Positions 17,491 through 25,882 of a stretch of 47,022 bases of DNA are shown here, piece by piece; the stretch's first letter is position 1, and every line of letters starts with the position of its first letter. The stretch lies in contig NZ_JAFUSK010000071.1 of assembly GCF_017471675.1 (NCBI RefSeq), positions 1 through 47,022 on the forward strand, read 5' to 3'. This stretch comes from Pseudobutyrivibrio sp. (GTDB lineage Bacteria > Bacillota > Clostridia > Lachnospirales > Lachnospiraceae). The position numbers and the translations under genes are program-made. The notes under the pieces were generated by a model. It worked only from the letters and a program-made list of their open reading frames with translations. It was not told where the DNA came from and did no database searches.

Positions 17491-20064
17491 CTAGCATATA
17501 TCTTCCTTCAGCACCTCAATAATCTCATCCTTCCTTACCTTAGATAGGCTAAGCATCATGCTGGCTCCGATAATGATAAATACAACTGTGATTACCATTA
17601 GGTACATTGGTATGTTTATTTCAAATGCCATCTGGCTGTTGGCTTTTTTGGTCATTAGATAGGATAGCATGATGGAAAGTGGAATGCCAAGCACTAGTGC
17701 CCTTATGCCATAAAGCAAGCCCTCCAAGGCAAGCATTCTGTTAAATCCCCTTTCGTCCATACCAACAGAACGGTACATTGCAAACTCTTTACGTCGCATG
17801 ATGGTTCCTGTATAGATGGTGTTTACCATGTTGGCAAGACCGATTAATGTAACAAGTGTGGTAAAGCCGTACATAACAGTTTTTAATATAAGAATTACCA
17901 CCTTCATGGCGCCAACCGCCTCACTTAAATTACCGCAGGTGTAGTTGTGATACCCATCTTTTTCAAGCATACTAAGCAGCTCATCATTAAGCTTCTCAGG
18001 ATTGTTTGTTTCAATATCCATAGTTACTGTGGCATTTTCTTCACCCATAGTCTCAACTAATCGTGGATAAAACATGGATTCTGGCACATAGACTACCACT
18101 CTATTTTTAGGTACAAGGCGAAATATGTAGTTATCCTTTTCATATGCAACCAATCCACCTATTGTTACAGCAGGAAGATTCCCTTTTTGTTTATCATAAA
18201 ATAGCTTTTGACCAATTATGCCATCATTTAGCATTGGCTTTTCAGATGTCTTTCTATAGTAATTATTTAGAGCCACCCCTTTAAGCTCATCACCAAAGTA
18301 ATCTGTCCTATCAAGTCCATTAGCATCTATCAAGGTTGCAAAATCCTCATCGGGAATTGTGCACAGTGACATTACCTTAGCATCAAATACAAATTTGTAT
18401 CCCTCATTTAAATAATCCTTATTTAAAATCATATCATTTGGTGGCACAAAATCAGGATCCTTATCCTTGTTATAAAACTGATAGAGATAATAATCTGAAG
18501 TGTAGCACTTAGTTACATCTTTATTTTTAGCCAACGCATCCTTTAGCATATCCTTGTCAGATACAGCACAGCTTACATATATCTGATATGGTATGTTAAA
18601 TTCATAAGCATTAGCCTTCTCAAAATCTCCACAAAAATGCATTATTGTCAAAAACATTGTTACAGAGACAGCAATGGATAAGGTGATAATCGTTGCCTTT
18701 GAGCCATTTCTTTTGATGTTCTTGTAGGCAAGCTCTCCTTCGTAGCCAAATACTTTTCTAATCAGAGGATTAATCCTTAGCTTTCTTGACTTTACTTTTA
18801 TATTATTTACACTTCTCAGTGCATCAATAGGCATCACTTTGGAAGCCCTTATTGCAGGCACCATAGATGAAATAGAAATAGTAATTATCGCAATTACGAT
18901 AACAAATAAATAGACTACTAATGGAGCATTTACTGGTATCGTTTCAAATCCTTCAACACCACCTATAATCATATTGGAATCTATCATTGCTTTGCCCAAT
19001 ATAGATATTGTAAAATAAGCACCTATATATCCTATAAATATACCAAGTGGAATTCCAAAAAGAGCCAGTATAAATGCCTCAAAATAAATGGAACCTCTCT
19101 TTTGCTTCTTTGTAGCGCCCACGCTTGCAAGCATTCCCAAATATCTGGTCTTTTCCATTAGAGACATTCCAAATGCATTGTAGATAAGAATAACTGACAC
19201 CCCTATAATAACTGCAAGAGCCATTAACCCTGCTGGAATTATAGCTGCAACACCCCTACTTGATTTGTCAAAAGAAAACACTGATATAAGTAGTTCTGTG
19301 TTTCTGCTTGACAACGTAAGATTGTGGTCAGTAGCTATACTTTGCAGTGTAGCCGAGGCTCTAAAATCAAGCTTTTTCAAACATATACTTACAAAGTTTT
19401 CTTTAGGCACTAAATCTTCATCAAAACACATCAGCATATCAAATCCATCAGTTGGAGAATTTGAATGCAGGATTGCTGTGACCTTACAGGTTTCTTCAGA
19501 AATCATCTCAAACTCTTCGTTAGAGTGATAATTTCCTGCCATGTAGACCTTTTTTCCATCAGGATCATACATGTATCTGGCGCCTAGATCAAATGAAATA
19601 GAATCTCCTGGCTTAATTGATAAATCATTATCCAGCAAAAATTGTTCCTCAATTGCAATTTCACCAGCCTCATTTGGAAGAGTGCCATCATAATCACATG
19701 TGACCTTATTCTTTACAGCCTCCCCATCAAGATGAATCACATTGCCAAGCTTCATTCTATCCGCGGTCTTGGAATGCATCCTAACTCCAGTGTTAGCGGC
19801 ATCACCATCAACAACAGCTACCGAAGCAATTCTTTTATCTGCCTTAAGTTCCGCAAGCTGCTCCTTTGTAAGGTTCTCAAACTGACCGTGCCAGTTGCCA
19901 TCCTCTTTTAAGGATGTAGTTCCAAAGAAGCCGAAGAAGGATGTGATACCTACAAGCATTGTCGTAATCAAGGCTGTCGCTGCTGCAATGCCAAGAATTG
20001 TGACAACAGTCCGCTTCTTGTTTTGTTTTAAATGTCTTAGGGTGAGCTTTGATATGATGTTCAT
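17491..20064 (-). CDS. Large ABC transporter permease with two FtsX domains
   Basis: An 857-residue permease. An N-terminal membrane segment (about 20-42) is followed by an extracellular domain (about 45-270), three membrane segments (about 280-405), then a second copy of the same plan: a segment at about 455-475, an extracellular domain (480-730) and three C-terminal segments. MSLMEKTRYLGMLASVGATK and TIMRRKEFAMYRSVGMDERG are the two FtsX-type coupling regions. With the ATPase encoded upstream it should form a MacB-like mechanotransmission transporter. Its place behind a two-component system suggests resistance to, or sensing of, peptide antibiotics. The start overlaps the ATPase stop by one base (TAATG). 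Confidence 0.88.
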   Translation of the reverse strand: MNIISKLTLRHLKQNKKRTVVTILGIAAATALITTMLVGITSFFGFFGTTSLKEDGNWHGQFENLTKEQLAELKADKRIASVAVVDGDAANTGVRMHSKTADRMKLGNVIHLDGEAVKNKVTCDYDGTLPNEAGEIAIEEQFLLDNDLSIKPGDSISFDLGARYMYDPDGKKVYMAGNYHSNEEFEMISEETCKVTAILHSNSPTDGFDMLMCFDEDLVPKENFVSICLKKLDFRASATLQSIATDHNLTLSSRNTELLISVFSFDKSSRGVAAIIPAGLMALAVIIGVSVILIYNAFGMSLMEKTRYLGMLASVGATKKQKRGSIYFEAFILALFGIPLGIFIGYIGAYFTISILGKAMIDSNMIIGGVEGFETIPVNAPLVVYLFVIVIAIITISISSMVPAIRASKVMPIDALRSVNNIKVKSRKLRINPLIRKVFGYEGELAYKNIKRNGSKATIITLSIAVSVTMFLTIMHFCGDFEKANAYEFNIPYQIYVSCAVSDKDMLKDALAKNKDVTKCYTSDYYLYQFYNKDKDPDFVPPNDMILNKDYLNEGYKFVFDAKVMSLCTIPDEDFATLIDANGLDRTDYFGDELKGVALNNYYRKTSEKPMLNDGIIGQKLFYDKQKGNLPAVTIGGLVAYEKDNYIFRLVPKNRVVVYVPESMFYPRLVETMGEENATVTMDIETNNPEKLNDELLSMLEKDGYHNYTCGNLSEAVGAMKVVILILKTVMYGFTTLVTLIGLANMVNTIYTGTIMRRKEFAMYRSVGMDERGFNRMLALEGLLYGIRALVLGIPLSIMLSYLMTKKANSQMAFEINIPMYLMVITVVFIIIGASMMLSLSKVRKDEIIEVLKEDIC

Positions 20065-20756
20065 TATGCGCTCACCTCCCCAAAGCTTGCATCTCTTGTG
20101 ATTTTGCCATCCTCAATTGTGATTACTCTATCCGCCGAAAGGGCAATCCTTTCATCATGGGTGATGATAATTACAGTCTGATTGCTTTCTCTATTAAATT
20201 TTCTAAGAAGGGAAATGATTTCCTTGCTGTTTTCGGAATCAAGATTTCCAGTTGGCTCATCAGCAAGCAAGATTGCAGGATGATTCATCAAAGCTCGTCC
20301 AATTGACACTCTCTGCTGTTGACCACCTGATAGCTGATTTGGTAAATGCTTCAGCCTTTCCTTTAATCCCAACTTATTTACCAAATCCTTAAGTAGCTGC
20401 TTATCTGGCTTTTTCCCGTCAAGCAAGATTGGAAGCGTCATGTTCTCTTCCACATTAAGAATCGGAATAAGATTGTAGAATTGATAAATCAAGCCTATAT
20501 TTCTTCGCCTAAATATCGCAAGCCTGGTTTCATCCAGCTTTCCAATATCTGTGCCAGCGATATTCACAGTTCCAGATGTAGGGGTATCCACACCGCCAAG
20601 TATATGCAAAAGTGTTGATTTACCTGAGCCCGAAGGACCAACTATAGCAACAAATTCTCCCTGCTTCACATCAAATGAAATGTCTTTTAGGGCATCTACC
20701 CTGGTTTCACCTTTTCCGTATACCTTGCATAGATTTCTAATTTCTAATATGTTCAT
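20064..20756 (-). CDS. ABC transporter ATP-binding protein (MacB/LolD/BceA type)
   Basis: A 230-residue ATPase. Walker A is GPSGSGKST (about 40), the Q-loop region is YQFYNLIP, the signature is LSGGQQQRVSIGRAL (about 140), Walker B is ILLADEPTGNLD, and the switch His is in IITHDERI. The DEPTGNLDSENS stretch is typical of the MacB/LolD/FtsE group that partners FtsX-type permeases. It has its own SD (AAGGAG) and a 91-bp gap upstream with a dyad that may be a regulator site. Confidence 0.94.
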   Translation of the reverse strand: MNILEIRNLCKVYGKGETRVDALKDISFDVKQGEFVAIVGPSGSGKSTLLHILGGVDTPTSGTVNIAGTDIGKLDETRLAIFRRRNIGLIYQFYNLIPILNVEENMTLPILLDGKKPDKQLLKDLVNKLGLKERLKHLPNQLSGGQQQRVSIGRALMNHPAILLADEPTGNLDSENSKEIISLLRKFNRESNQTVIIITHDERIALSADRVITIEDGKITRDASFGEVSA

Positions 20757-20819
20757 GCCATTCTCCTTTTCTCAATATTTTATCTTGAGAATAGGTTACA
20801 TTTTTTATCTTACAATCAA

Positions 20820-20846
20820 GTGACTCTTTTATTACAATTTAGTCAC
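20820..20846. promoter_or_regulatory. Dyad upstream of the ABC genes, candidate response-regulator site
   Basis: GTGACT (20820-20825) and AGTCAC (20841-20846) form an inverted repeat with a 15-bp AT-rich spacer, in the gap between the kinase and ATPase genes. In Bce-like loci the regulator binds a dyad before the transporter genes; here this is inferred from position and symmetry only. Confidence 0.45.
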
Positions 20847-20847
20847 A

Positions 20848-21843
20848 TTAGATAAGTGTCTTATAAAATCTTATGAAAAACTTTGTACCGATTCCCTCTT
20901 TGCTTTCCACTAATATATCTCCATGCTGGCTTATGATAATGCTTTTGGCCAGTGCCAGTCCAATGCCTACGCTATCCTTTATGGCGTTCTTTCCCTTATA
21001 AAAACGTTCAAAGATATGTGGCAAATCCTCTTTTGCAATACCACATCCCATATCAGCAATAATAATCTGATTGTAGATATTAGTATCTTCCGAGGATATG
21101 GTAAGTGTGCCGCCATTTTCCATGTGTTCTATGCAATTTTTGATGATATTTTGAATAGCTTCTATAGTCCAGTTTTTATCACATTTAAAAGATGTTCCTA
21201 TCGTATTTACGATATTTGATATACCTCTCAAATCCATCTGTATATCAAATGGTTTTAACGCTTCTAGGATTAAATCTTTATCTAAAATGCTTTCTGATTT
21301 AAGCTCTATTGTTCCTGCATCAAGCTTGGATAACTTAAGCAATGTCTGGATTAACCAATTCATTCTATCCAGCTGAGTGGACTGTGTGTTTAAGAATTCT
21401 TTTTTCCTATCTGCATCTTCCTCTGTCTTTAGCAAATCATTCATCACCATCATTGATGTAAGTGGCGTCTTTAGCTGATGACTAATATCTGCAATAGCAT
21501 TTGCCATACGAAGCTTATCTTCTGCAAGCAATTCCTTCTGATGGTTCAATGTAGTTGTGGCTTTGTAGATATTAGTTTTAAGAATTGATAACTCTCCCTC
21601 TTCCTGGTCAATGATGCTTGGCATATCATCACCAGCCAGCACCTTATCCAGATAGATATTAAGCCTCGCCAACGCCTTATATCTTTTATCTGTATAATAT
21701 GAAAAACCAGCTATAAGCACTAATCCAAGGCATGCTATAAGTATGGCTGTAATGGGACCTGACAAAATTAGTCCTGTGATAATTGCTATTATTACTGCAG
21801 CTATTCCTATTAAAATCATTCTTACAAAATCTTTATTTTTCAA
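20848..21843 (-). CDS. Sensor histidine kinase with two membrane segments and almost no extracellular loop
   Basis: A 331-residue kinase. Two membrane segments (about 8-28 and 31-50) are separated by only a few residues, which fits the intramembrane-sensing class used with Bce-type transporters. The phosphorylated His is in ADISHQLKTPLTSMM (about 120). The ATP-binding domain shows NIIKNCIEHM, DMGCGIAKEDLPHIFERFY and VGIGLALAKSII. It should phosphorylate the response regulator whose gene overlaps it by 11 bp. Confidence 0.9.
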   Translation of the reverse strand: MKNKDFVRMILIGIAAVIIAIITGLILSGPITAILIACLGLVLIAGFSYYTDKRYKALARLNIYLDKVLAGDDMPSIIDQEEGELSILKTNIYKATTTLNHQKELLAEDKLRMANAIADISHQLKTPLTSMMVMNDLLKTEEDADRKKEFLNTQSTQLDRMNWLIQTLLKLSKLDAGTIELKSESILDKDLILEALKPFDIQMDLRGISNIVNTIGTSFKCDKNWTIEAIQNIIKNCIEHMENGGTLTISSEDTNIYNQIIIADMGCGIAKEDLPHIFERFYKGKNAIKDSVGIGLALAKSIIISQHGDILVESKEGIGTKFFIRFYKTLI

Positions 21844-22537
21844 TTATGTACCCCATCCCTCTCACAGTTTTAATAATAGTTGGATTGGCAGGATTTTTTT
21901 CAATCTTATCTCTTAGCCTTTTGATATAAACAGTAAGGGTGTTGTCATTTACAAAATCTCCACTAATATCCCACATATCCTCTAAAAGCTGAGTGCGGGA
22001 TAGCACCACGCCCCTGTTATTGCAAAATGTAAGTAACAGGCGATATTCCAATGCTGTCAGCTCGATTTGCTCTTCCTCATTCGTTTGTGAATTAAGCTTG
22101 CATACCTTCGCCTCGTTAGGATAGATTATAATATGTTGAATAGTAAGCGCTTGGTCAGCTTCTTCTTTACTGCTGCCCTTACCGGCTCTTCTTAGGACAG
22201 TACGAATCCTGGCCATTAGCTCATTAATTCTAAATGGCTTACAAATGTAATCATCTGCCCCCATCTCAAGCCCCATCACCACATTCACTTCGGCATCACT
22301 GGCTGTCAGGAAAATAATTGGCACATCCTCCTTGCTCTTTATGTATTTACATATATCATATCCATTTCCATCCGGCAGATTGATATCTAATATGCAAAGG
22401 GCATACTGGCTTTTTTCCCAGCTAGCTATGGCCTGCTCCTTAGATGCACATAGTAGCACCTCATAGCCTTCCTTCTCCAACGAATACTTAAGCCCTGTTC
22501 CTATTGCATCATCATCTTCTACTAAAAATATTTTCAT
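21833..22537 (-). CDS. OmpR-family response regulator
   Basis: A 234-residue regulator. The receiver domain (1-115) has the acidic pocket VEDDDA, phospho-acceptor Asp in CILDINLPDGNGYD (about 51) and Lys in YICKPFR. The C-terminal winged helix (about 130-234) contains ALEYRLLLTFCNN and TLTVYIKRLRDKIEKN. It is the first gene of the locus and should activate the ABC genes. It starts behind GGAGATATG. Confidence 0.93.
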   Translation of the reverse strand: MKIFLVEDDDAIGTGLKYSLEKEGYEVLLCASKEQAIASWEKSQYALCILDINLPDGNGYDICKYIKSKEDVPIIFLTASDAEVNVVMGLEMGADDYICKPFRINELMARIRTVLRRAGKGSSKEEADQALTIQHIIIYPNEAKVCKLNSQTNEEEQIELTALEYRLLLTFCNNRGVVLSRTQLLEDMWDISGDFVNDNTLTVYIKRLRDKIEKNPANPTIIKTVRGMGYIIEK

Positions 22538-22559
22538 ATCATATCTCCATTTTGCTTGC

Positions 22560-22625
22560 CTTCTTGTGAGCTACTTAAGGAAAAAGCCCACAAGAACTTG
22601 GCTTTGCCAAGCAATATTTTCTTTT
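22560..22625. repeat. Two-hairpin repeat, copy 1
   Basis: About 65 nt nearly identical to 23043-23108. It contains CTTGTGAGCT...AGCCCACAAG and the hairpin CTTGGC-TTT-GCCAAG. It lies just upstream of the response regulator gene. Confidence 0.85.
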
Positions 22626-22630
22626 TGAGT

Positions 22631-22946
22631 ATGACTTTTGCGCATTTTTGCAAAAATATACTTGTTTCAACCACTATATAACTTTCTGAGTATCTCCTGA
22701 GTGAATTTTATCAAAGTCATATTTTACTATACCACACCCGCTTGTATCTGTGGTGCTACTATCAGTATAAAAGTTTGACTTTTTAATTTTTGCTCTATAA
22801 TATACTCATTTTTCCTGAAAGCCGCATTTTACCATGCTCAGAAAGTTTGACTTTTCATTTTTTGCTCCATAATATACTCATTTTTCCTGAAGGCGGCATT
22901 TAGGCAGCTCCAAAGGTTTGACTTTTCATTTTTGCCTCTATTATAT
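22631..22946 (+). repeat. Tandem 71-72-bp repeats with promoter-like cores
   Basis: Three clear units have TTGACT at 22775, 22847 and 22918, each with exactly 17 bp to TAATAT, TAATAT and TTATAT, all followed by ACTC. The first two continue into CATTTTTCCTGAA. A degenerate unit (ATGACT/AAATAT, 22631-22659) and an AGTATCTCCTGAGTGA copy (22689-22704) precede them. No open reading frame fits the array. The same repeat family occurs at 17154-17401, on the other side of the two-component/ABC locus. Confidence 0.75.
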
Positions 22947-22965
22947 ACTCAAAATCTCTCTAAAG

Positions 22966-22992
22966 AAAAAGACGGCTCCTGTGAAGCCGTCT
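22966..22992 (-). terminator. Terminator of the arabinose operon
   Basis: AGACGGCT (22970-22977) pairs with AGCCGTCT (22985-22992) around seven bases; on the minus strand TTTTTC follows. It is the first canonical terminator behind araD. Confidence 0.85.
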
Positions 22993-23042
22993 TAAATATG
23001 TTAGTTTCTGCTTTTATGTTAGTTTTTGCTCATATATTTATG

Positions 23043-23108
23043 ACTTCTTGTGGGCTACTTAAGGAAAAAGCCCACAAGAACTTGGCTTTGCCAAGCAATA
23101 TTTTCTTT
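23043..23108. repeat. Two-hairpin repeat, copy 2, with extra hairpins
   Basis: CTTGTGGGCT pairs with AGCCCACAAG, and CTTGGC with GCCAAG. Adjoining on the araD side are AATATTTTC/GAAAATATT (23098-23120) and TTGATTTTC/GAAAATCAA (about 23136-23157). The last hairpin ends about ten bases from the araD stop codon, so the run of hairpins may protect or end the araD mRNA. Confidence 0.8.
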
Positions 23109-23168
23109 CAGAAAATATTGGTCAATCTCCGGTTCTTGATTTTCTGATGAAAATCAAAAACCTATGGA

Positions 23169-23864
23169 TTAGTTCTGTCCGTAGTATGCATTAGCACCGT
23201 GCTTACGGTTGAAATGCTTATCACGGATACAATCTGGAGCTGGCTTTACCTGTGGGTTAACCTGCTCGGTGAAGAGTGCCATCTTAGCAACCTCTTCAAG
23301 TACAACTGCATTGTATACTGCCTGGTCTGCATCCTTACCCCAAGTAAATGGGCCATGGTTCTTGCAGATAACACCTGGCACATACTTTGTGTTGATTCCT
23401 CTGTCTTCGAAGGTTTCGATGATTACCTTGCCAGTGTTTACCTCGTATGCCTCATCGATTTCCTTTTCAGTAAGGTTTCTTGTGCATGGAATAGTTCCGC
23501 AGAAGTAATCTGCATGTGTTGTTCCATACAAAGGAATATCGCGGCCTGCCTGTGCCCATGCTACTGCATAAGTAGAATGAGTGTGGACAACGCCACCAAT
23601 ATTATCATACTTTTTGTAAAGCTCTAAGTGTGTAGCTGTATCTGAGCTTGGTCTATATTTTCCCTCTACAACCTCACCATCAAGATTTACAAGAACCATA
23701 TCCTCTGGCTTCAAATCCTCATATTCTACACCAGATGGCTTAATAGCAAAGATTCCTGATTCTCTGTCGATTCCAGAAACATTGCCCCATGTATAGGTTA
23801 CAAGACCACGCTTTGGAAGCTCCATGTTGGCCTCGTATACCTGCTTCTTCAACTCTTCTAACAT
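23169..23864 (-). CDS. araD: L-ribulose-5-phosphate 4-epimerase
   Basis: A 231-residue class II aldolase-type epimerase, the same length as E. coli AraD. The zinc-binding histidines are in [16 protein letters not shown] (about 95 and 97) and [10 protein letters not shown] (about 170). It converts L-ribulose-5-phosphate to D-xylulose-5-phosphate, the last arabinose-specific step. It has its own ribosome site (TAGGAGAGA) but is separated from the kinase gene by a 393-bp GC-rich structured spacer, unlike the tight spacing elsewhere in the operon. Confidence 0.95.
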   Translation of the reverse strand: MLEELKKQVYEANMELPKRGLVTYTWGNVSGIDRESGIFAIKPSGVEYEDLKPEDMVLVNLDGEVVEGKYRPSSDTATHLELYKKYDNIGGVVHTHSTYAVAWAQAGRDIPLYGTTHADYFCGTIPCTRNLTEKEIDEAYEVNTGKVIIETFEDRGINTKYVPGVICKNHGPFTWGKDADQAVYNAVVLEEVAKMALFTEQVNPQVKPAPDCIRDKHFNRKHGANAYYGQN

Positions 23865-23898
23865 CTTATCTCTCCTAGTCCGTCCGTTACTTCTATAT

Positions 23899-24281
23899 TA
23901 GGCAACCTCCCAGTTTCTCATGCTCCCGGAAGCCATCTCCCATTGCAGTCAAGGAATCCTCCCCTAAAGGGGCGCCCCTCCTTAACTACATGGGGCCCTC
24001 TTCCTCGCGCTTGCCATGTCTACGTAGTTGCCTACCTAGCACATCTAATATCCGAGCGGCAACTCAACCTTGGCGAGCGCGAGCAGGGGTGCTAAAGGTC
24101 CAGTGGACCTTTGTTAAGCACCGACCGTAGTGAAACGGAGACAGCACCATGCCGAGCATGGGAAGGACCTACACCGGCGGGAGGGTTCCCATGCGAAGGT
24201 ATGGCGGGTGCCCTGCGGGAGCACGGAGTTCTTCGGTGCCGCGTAGCAATTAGTACACTATCTCCATTCCGCTACGGCGCA
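23899..24281. other. GC-rich, hairpin-dense spacer between the kinase gene and araD
   Basis: The stretch 24061-24240 is about 62 percent G+C by direct count, far above its neighbours. It is packed with small hairpins: GGTGCTAAAGGTCC/GGACCTTTGTTAAGCACC (24088-24122), CCGT/ACGG (24125-24138), CCATGC/GCATGG (24147-24161) and GTGCCC/GGGAGCAC (24208-24224). TAGGCAAC (23899-23906) pairs with GTTGCCTA (24027-24034). The hairpin CCGTAGTGAAACGGAG at 24125 recurs inverted, slightly altered, in the last codons of the kinase gene (about 24266-24281). No plausible protein is encoded. It may be an inserted dispersed element or a structured RNA. Confidence 0.6.
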
Positions 24282-25853
24282 AGCTTCTGCCTTAAGTGCC
24301 TTCTTGTATTCTGCAATCCACTCATCGTAGCCCTTAACCATTTCTGGGTCTGGTTCCATTGTTGTAGATTCCTGTCCTGCGAATACCTTTTCATCAAGGT
24401 ATGACTGAAGCTTCTGGCTCTTGTCGTCGCGGATGCAGTAGTTAGCAAGTACTGCCATACCCCAAGCGCCGCCTTCGCCTGCTGTTGCCATTACAGTGAT
24501 TGGTGCGTTAAGTGCAGCTGCAAGTACAGACTGACCTACGCCCTTTGTCTTAAAGAATCCGCCGTGTCCTGTAATAGACTTGATAGAAACCTTTTCTTCC
24601 TTAAGAAGGATATCGTTACCAATCTTAAGAACACCGAGTGCTCCGTAAAGATTTGAACGCATAAAGTTTGCAAGTGTAAACTTTGCATCTGGCTTACGAA
24701 CAACCATTGGACGTCCTTCGTTAACACCAACTACAGGCTCACCGCCGAAGTAGTTAAATGATACAACGCCGCCGCAGTTAGCATCCTCTGTAAGAGCCTT
24801 GCGGTAAAGTGTTCCGTAGATATCATTCATAGAAATATCTACGCCGAATGCATCTGCAAACTCCTTGAAAATTCCAATCCAAGAATTAAGGTCGGATGTG
24901 CAGTTGTTGCAGTGAACCATAGCAACTGCTTCACCTGTTGGTGTTGTAACCATATCGATTTCCTCGTATGGCTTAGAAAGTGGCTTATCAAGTACAACCA
25001 TTGAAAATACTGATGTACCAGCTGATACGTTACCTGTTCCAACTGAAACAGCGTTTGTAGCAACCATACCTGTACCTGCATCACCTTCTGGTGGAGCAAG
25101 TGGGCAGCCTGGCTCCAGCTCGCCTGTTGGATCAAGAAGCTTAGCACCTTCAGCTGTAAGTGTACCTGCATCATCACCTGCTACAAGTACCTCTGGAAGT
25201 AAATCCTCTACCTTTGTAGTAATGCCATGAGCGCTTGCAAGCTTATTAAACTTCTCAAGCATTGCCTTATCATACTGGCATGTAGATGAATCGATTGGAA
25301 ACATACCTGATGCTTCGCCAACGCCTGCAACCTTGCGGCCTGTCATCTTGTAGTGAACATACACTGCAAGAGTCATGAAATAAGCTACATTCTTAACATG
25401 CTCTTCCTTATTAAGAATGCACTGATAGTAGTGAGAAATACTCCAACGCTGAGGCATGTTGAAGTTAAGCTCCTTAGAAAGCTCTGTAGCAGCCTCACCT
25501 GTGATTGTATTTCTCCATGTTCTAAATGGAACCAAAAGATTATCATCCTTATCGAATGCAAGATATCCATGCATCATTGCTGAAAATCCGATGGCACCAA
25601 TCTTTGTAAGCTTCACATCATATTTGTCATTAACATCCTTCTTAAGCTTTGCGTAGCAATCCTGCACGCCAGCCCATACCTCTTCAAGAGGATATGTCCA
25701 GATGCCATTATCTAAATGGTTCTCCCACTCATGGTCTCCCTGAGCAAGCACCTTGTTGCTCTCGTCAACCAAAACCGCCTTAATACGTGTAGAACCAAAC
25801 TCAATGCCGAGGGCAGTTTTCTTGCCCTCAGCGATAACATCATTAATATTCAT
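24258..25853 (-). CDS. FGGY-family sugar kinase, probable L-ribulokinase
   Basis: About 531 residues. The FGGY N-terminal phosphate-binding motif is ALGIEFGSTRIKAVLVDES, and the C-terminal domain has SITGHGGFFKTKGVGQSVLA and VMATAGEGGAWGMAVLANY. Its place between araA/transaldolase and araD assigns it to phosphorylating L-ribulose to L-ribulose-5-phosphate. It may belong to the clostridial AraK-type group rather than classical AraB, so no gene symbol is given. ATG 25853 is preferred over TTG 25859 because of the GGGGG ribosome site. The final residues (AVAEWR) coincide with the edge of the GC-rich spacer element and may derive from it. Confidence 0.85.
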   Translation of the reverse strand: MNINDVIAEGKKTALGIEFGSTRIKAVLVDESNKVLAQGDHEWENHLDNGIWTYPLEEVWAGVQDCYAKLKKDVNDKYDVKLTKIGAIGFSAMMHGYLAFDKDDNLLVPFRTWRNTITGEAATELSKELNFNMPQRWSISHYYQCILNKEEHVKNVAYFMTLAVYVHYKMTGRKVAGVGEASGMFPIDSSTCQYDKAMLEKFNKLASAHGITTKVEDLLPEVLVAGDDAGTLTAEGAKLLDPTGELEPGCPLAPPEGDAGTGMVATNAVSVGTGNVSAGTSVFSMVVLDKPLSKPYEEIDMVTTPTGEAVAMVHCNNCTSDLNSWIGIFKEFADAFGVDISMNDIYGTLYRKALTEDANCGGVVSFNYFGGEPVVGVNEGRPMVVRKPDAKFTLANFMRSNLYGALGVLKIGNDILLKEEKVSIKSITGHGGFFKTKGVGQSVLAAALNAPITVMATAGEGGAWGMAVLANYCIRDDKSQKLQSYLDEKVFAGQESTTMEPDPEMVKGYDEWIAEYKKALKAEACAVAEWR

Positions 25854-25882
25854 TCGCAAATTCCCCCTTGGGTTATTGTGTT

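Noticed and set aside
22631-22946. CRISPR array
   Set aside because: Repeats are about 72 bp, degenerate and contiguous without unique spacers, and no cas genes are near.
23169-24257. rRNA or RNase P fragment in the GC-rich spacer
   Set aside because: None of the conserved rRNA or RNase P core sequences could be recognised; only small hairpins are present.
24111-24404. A 97-codon frame across the GC-rich spacer and the kinase 3' end
   Set aside because: It overlaps the kinase gene antisense, has no ribosome site and is a by-product of GC-rich hairpins.
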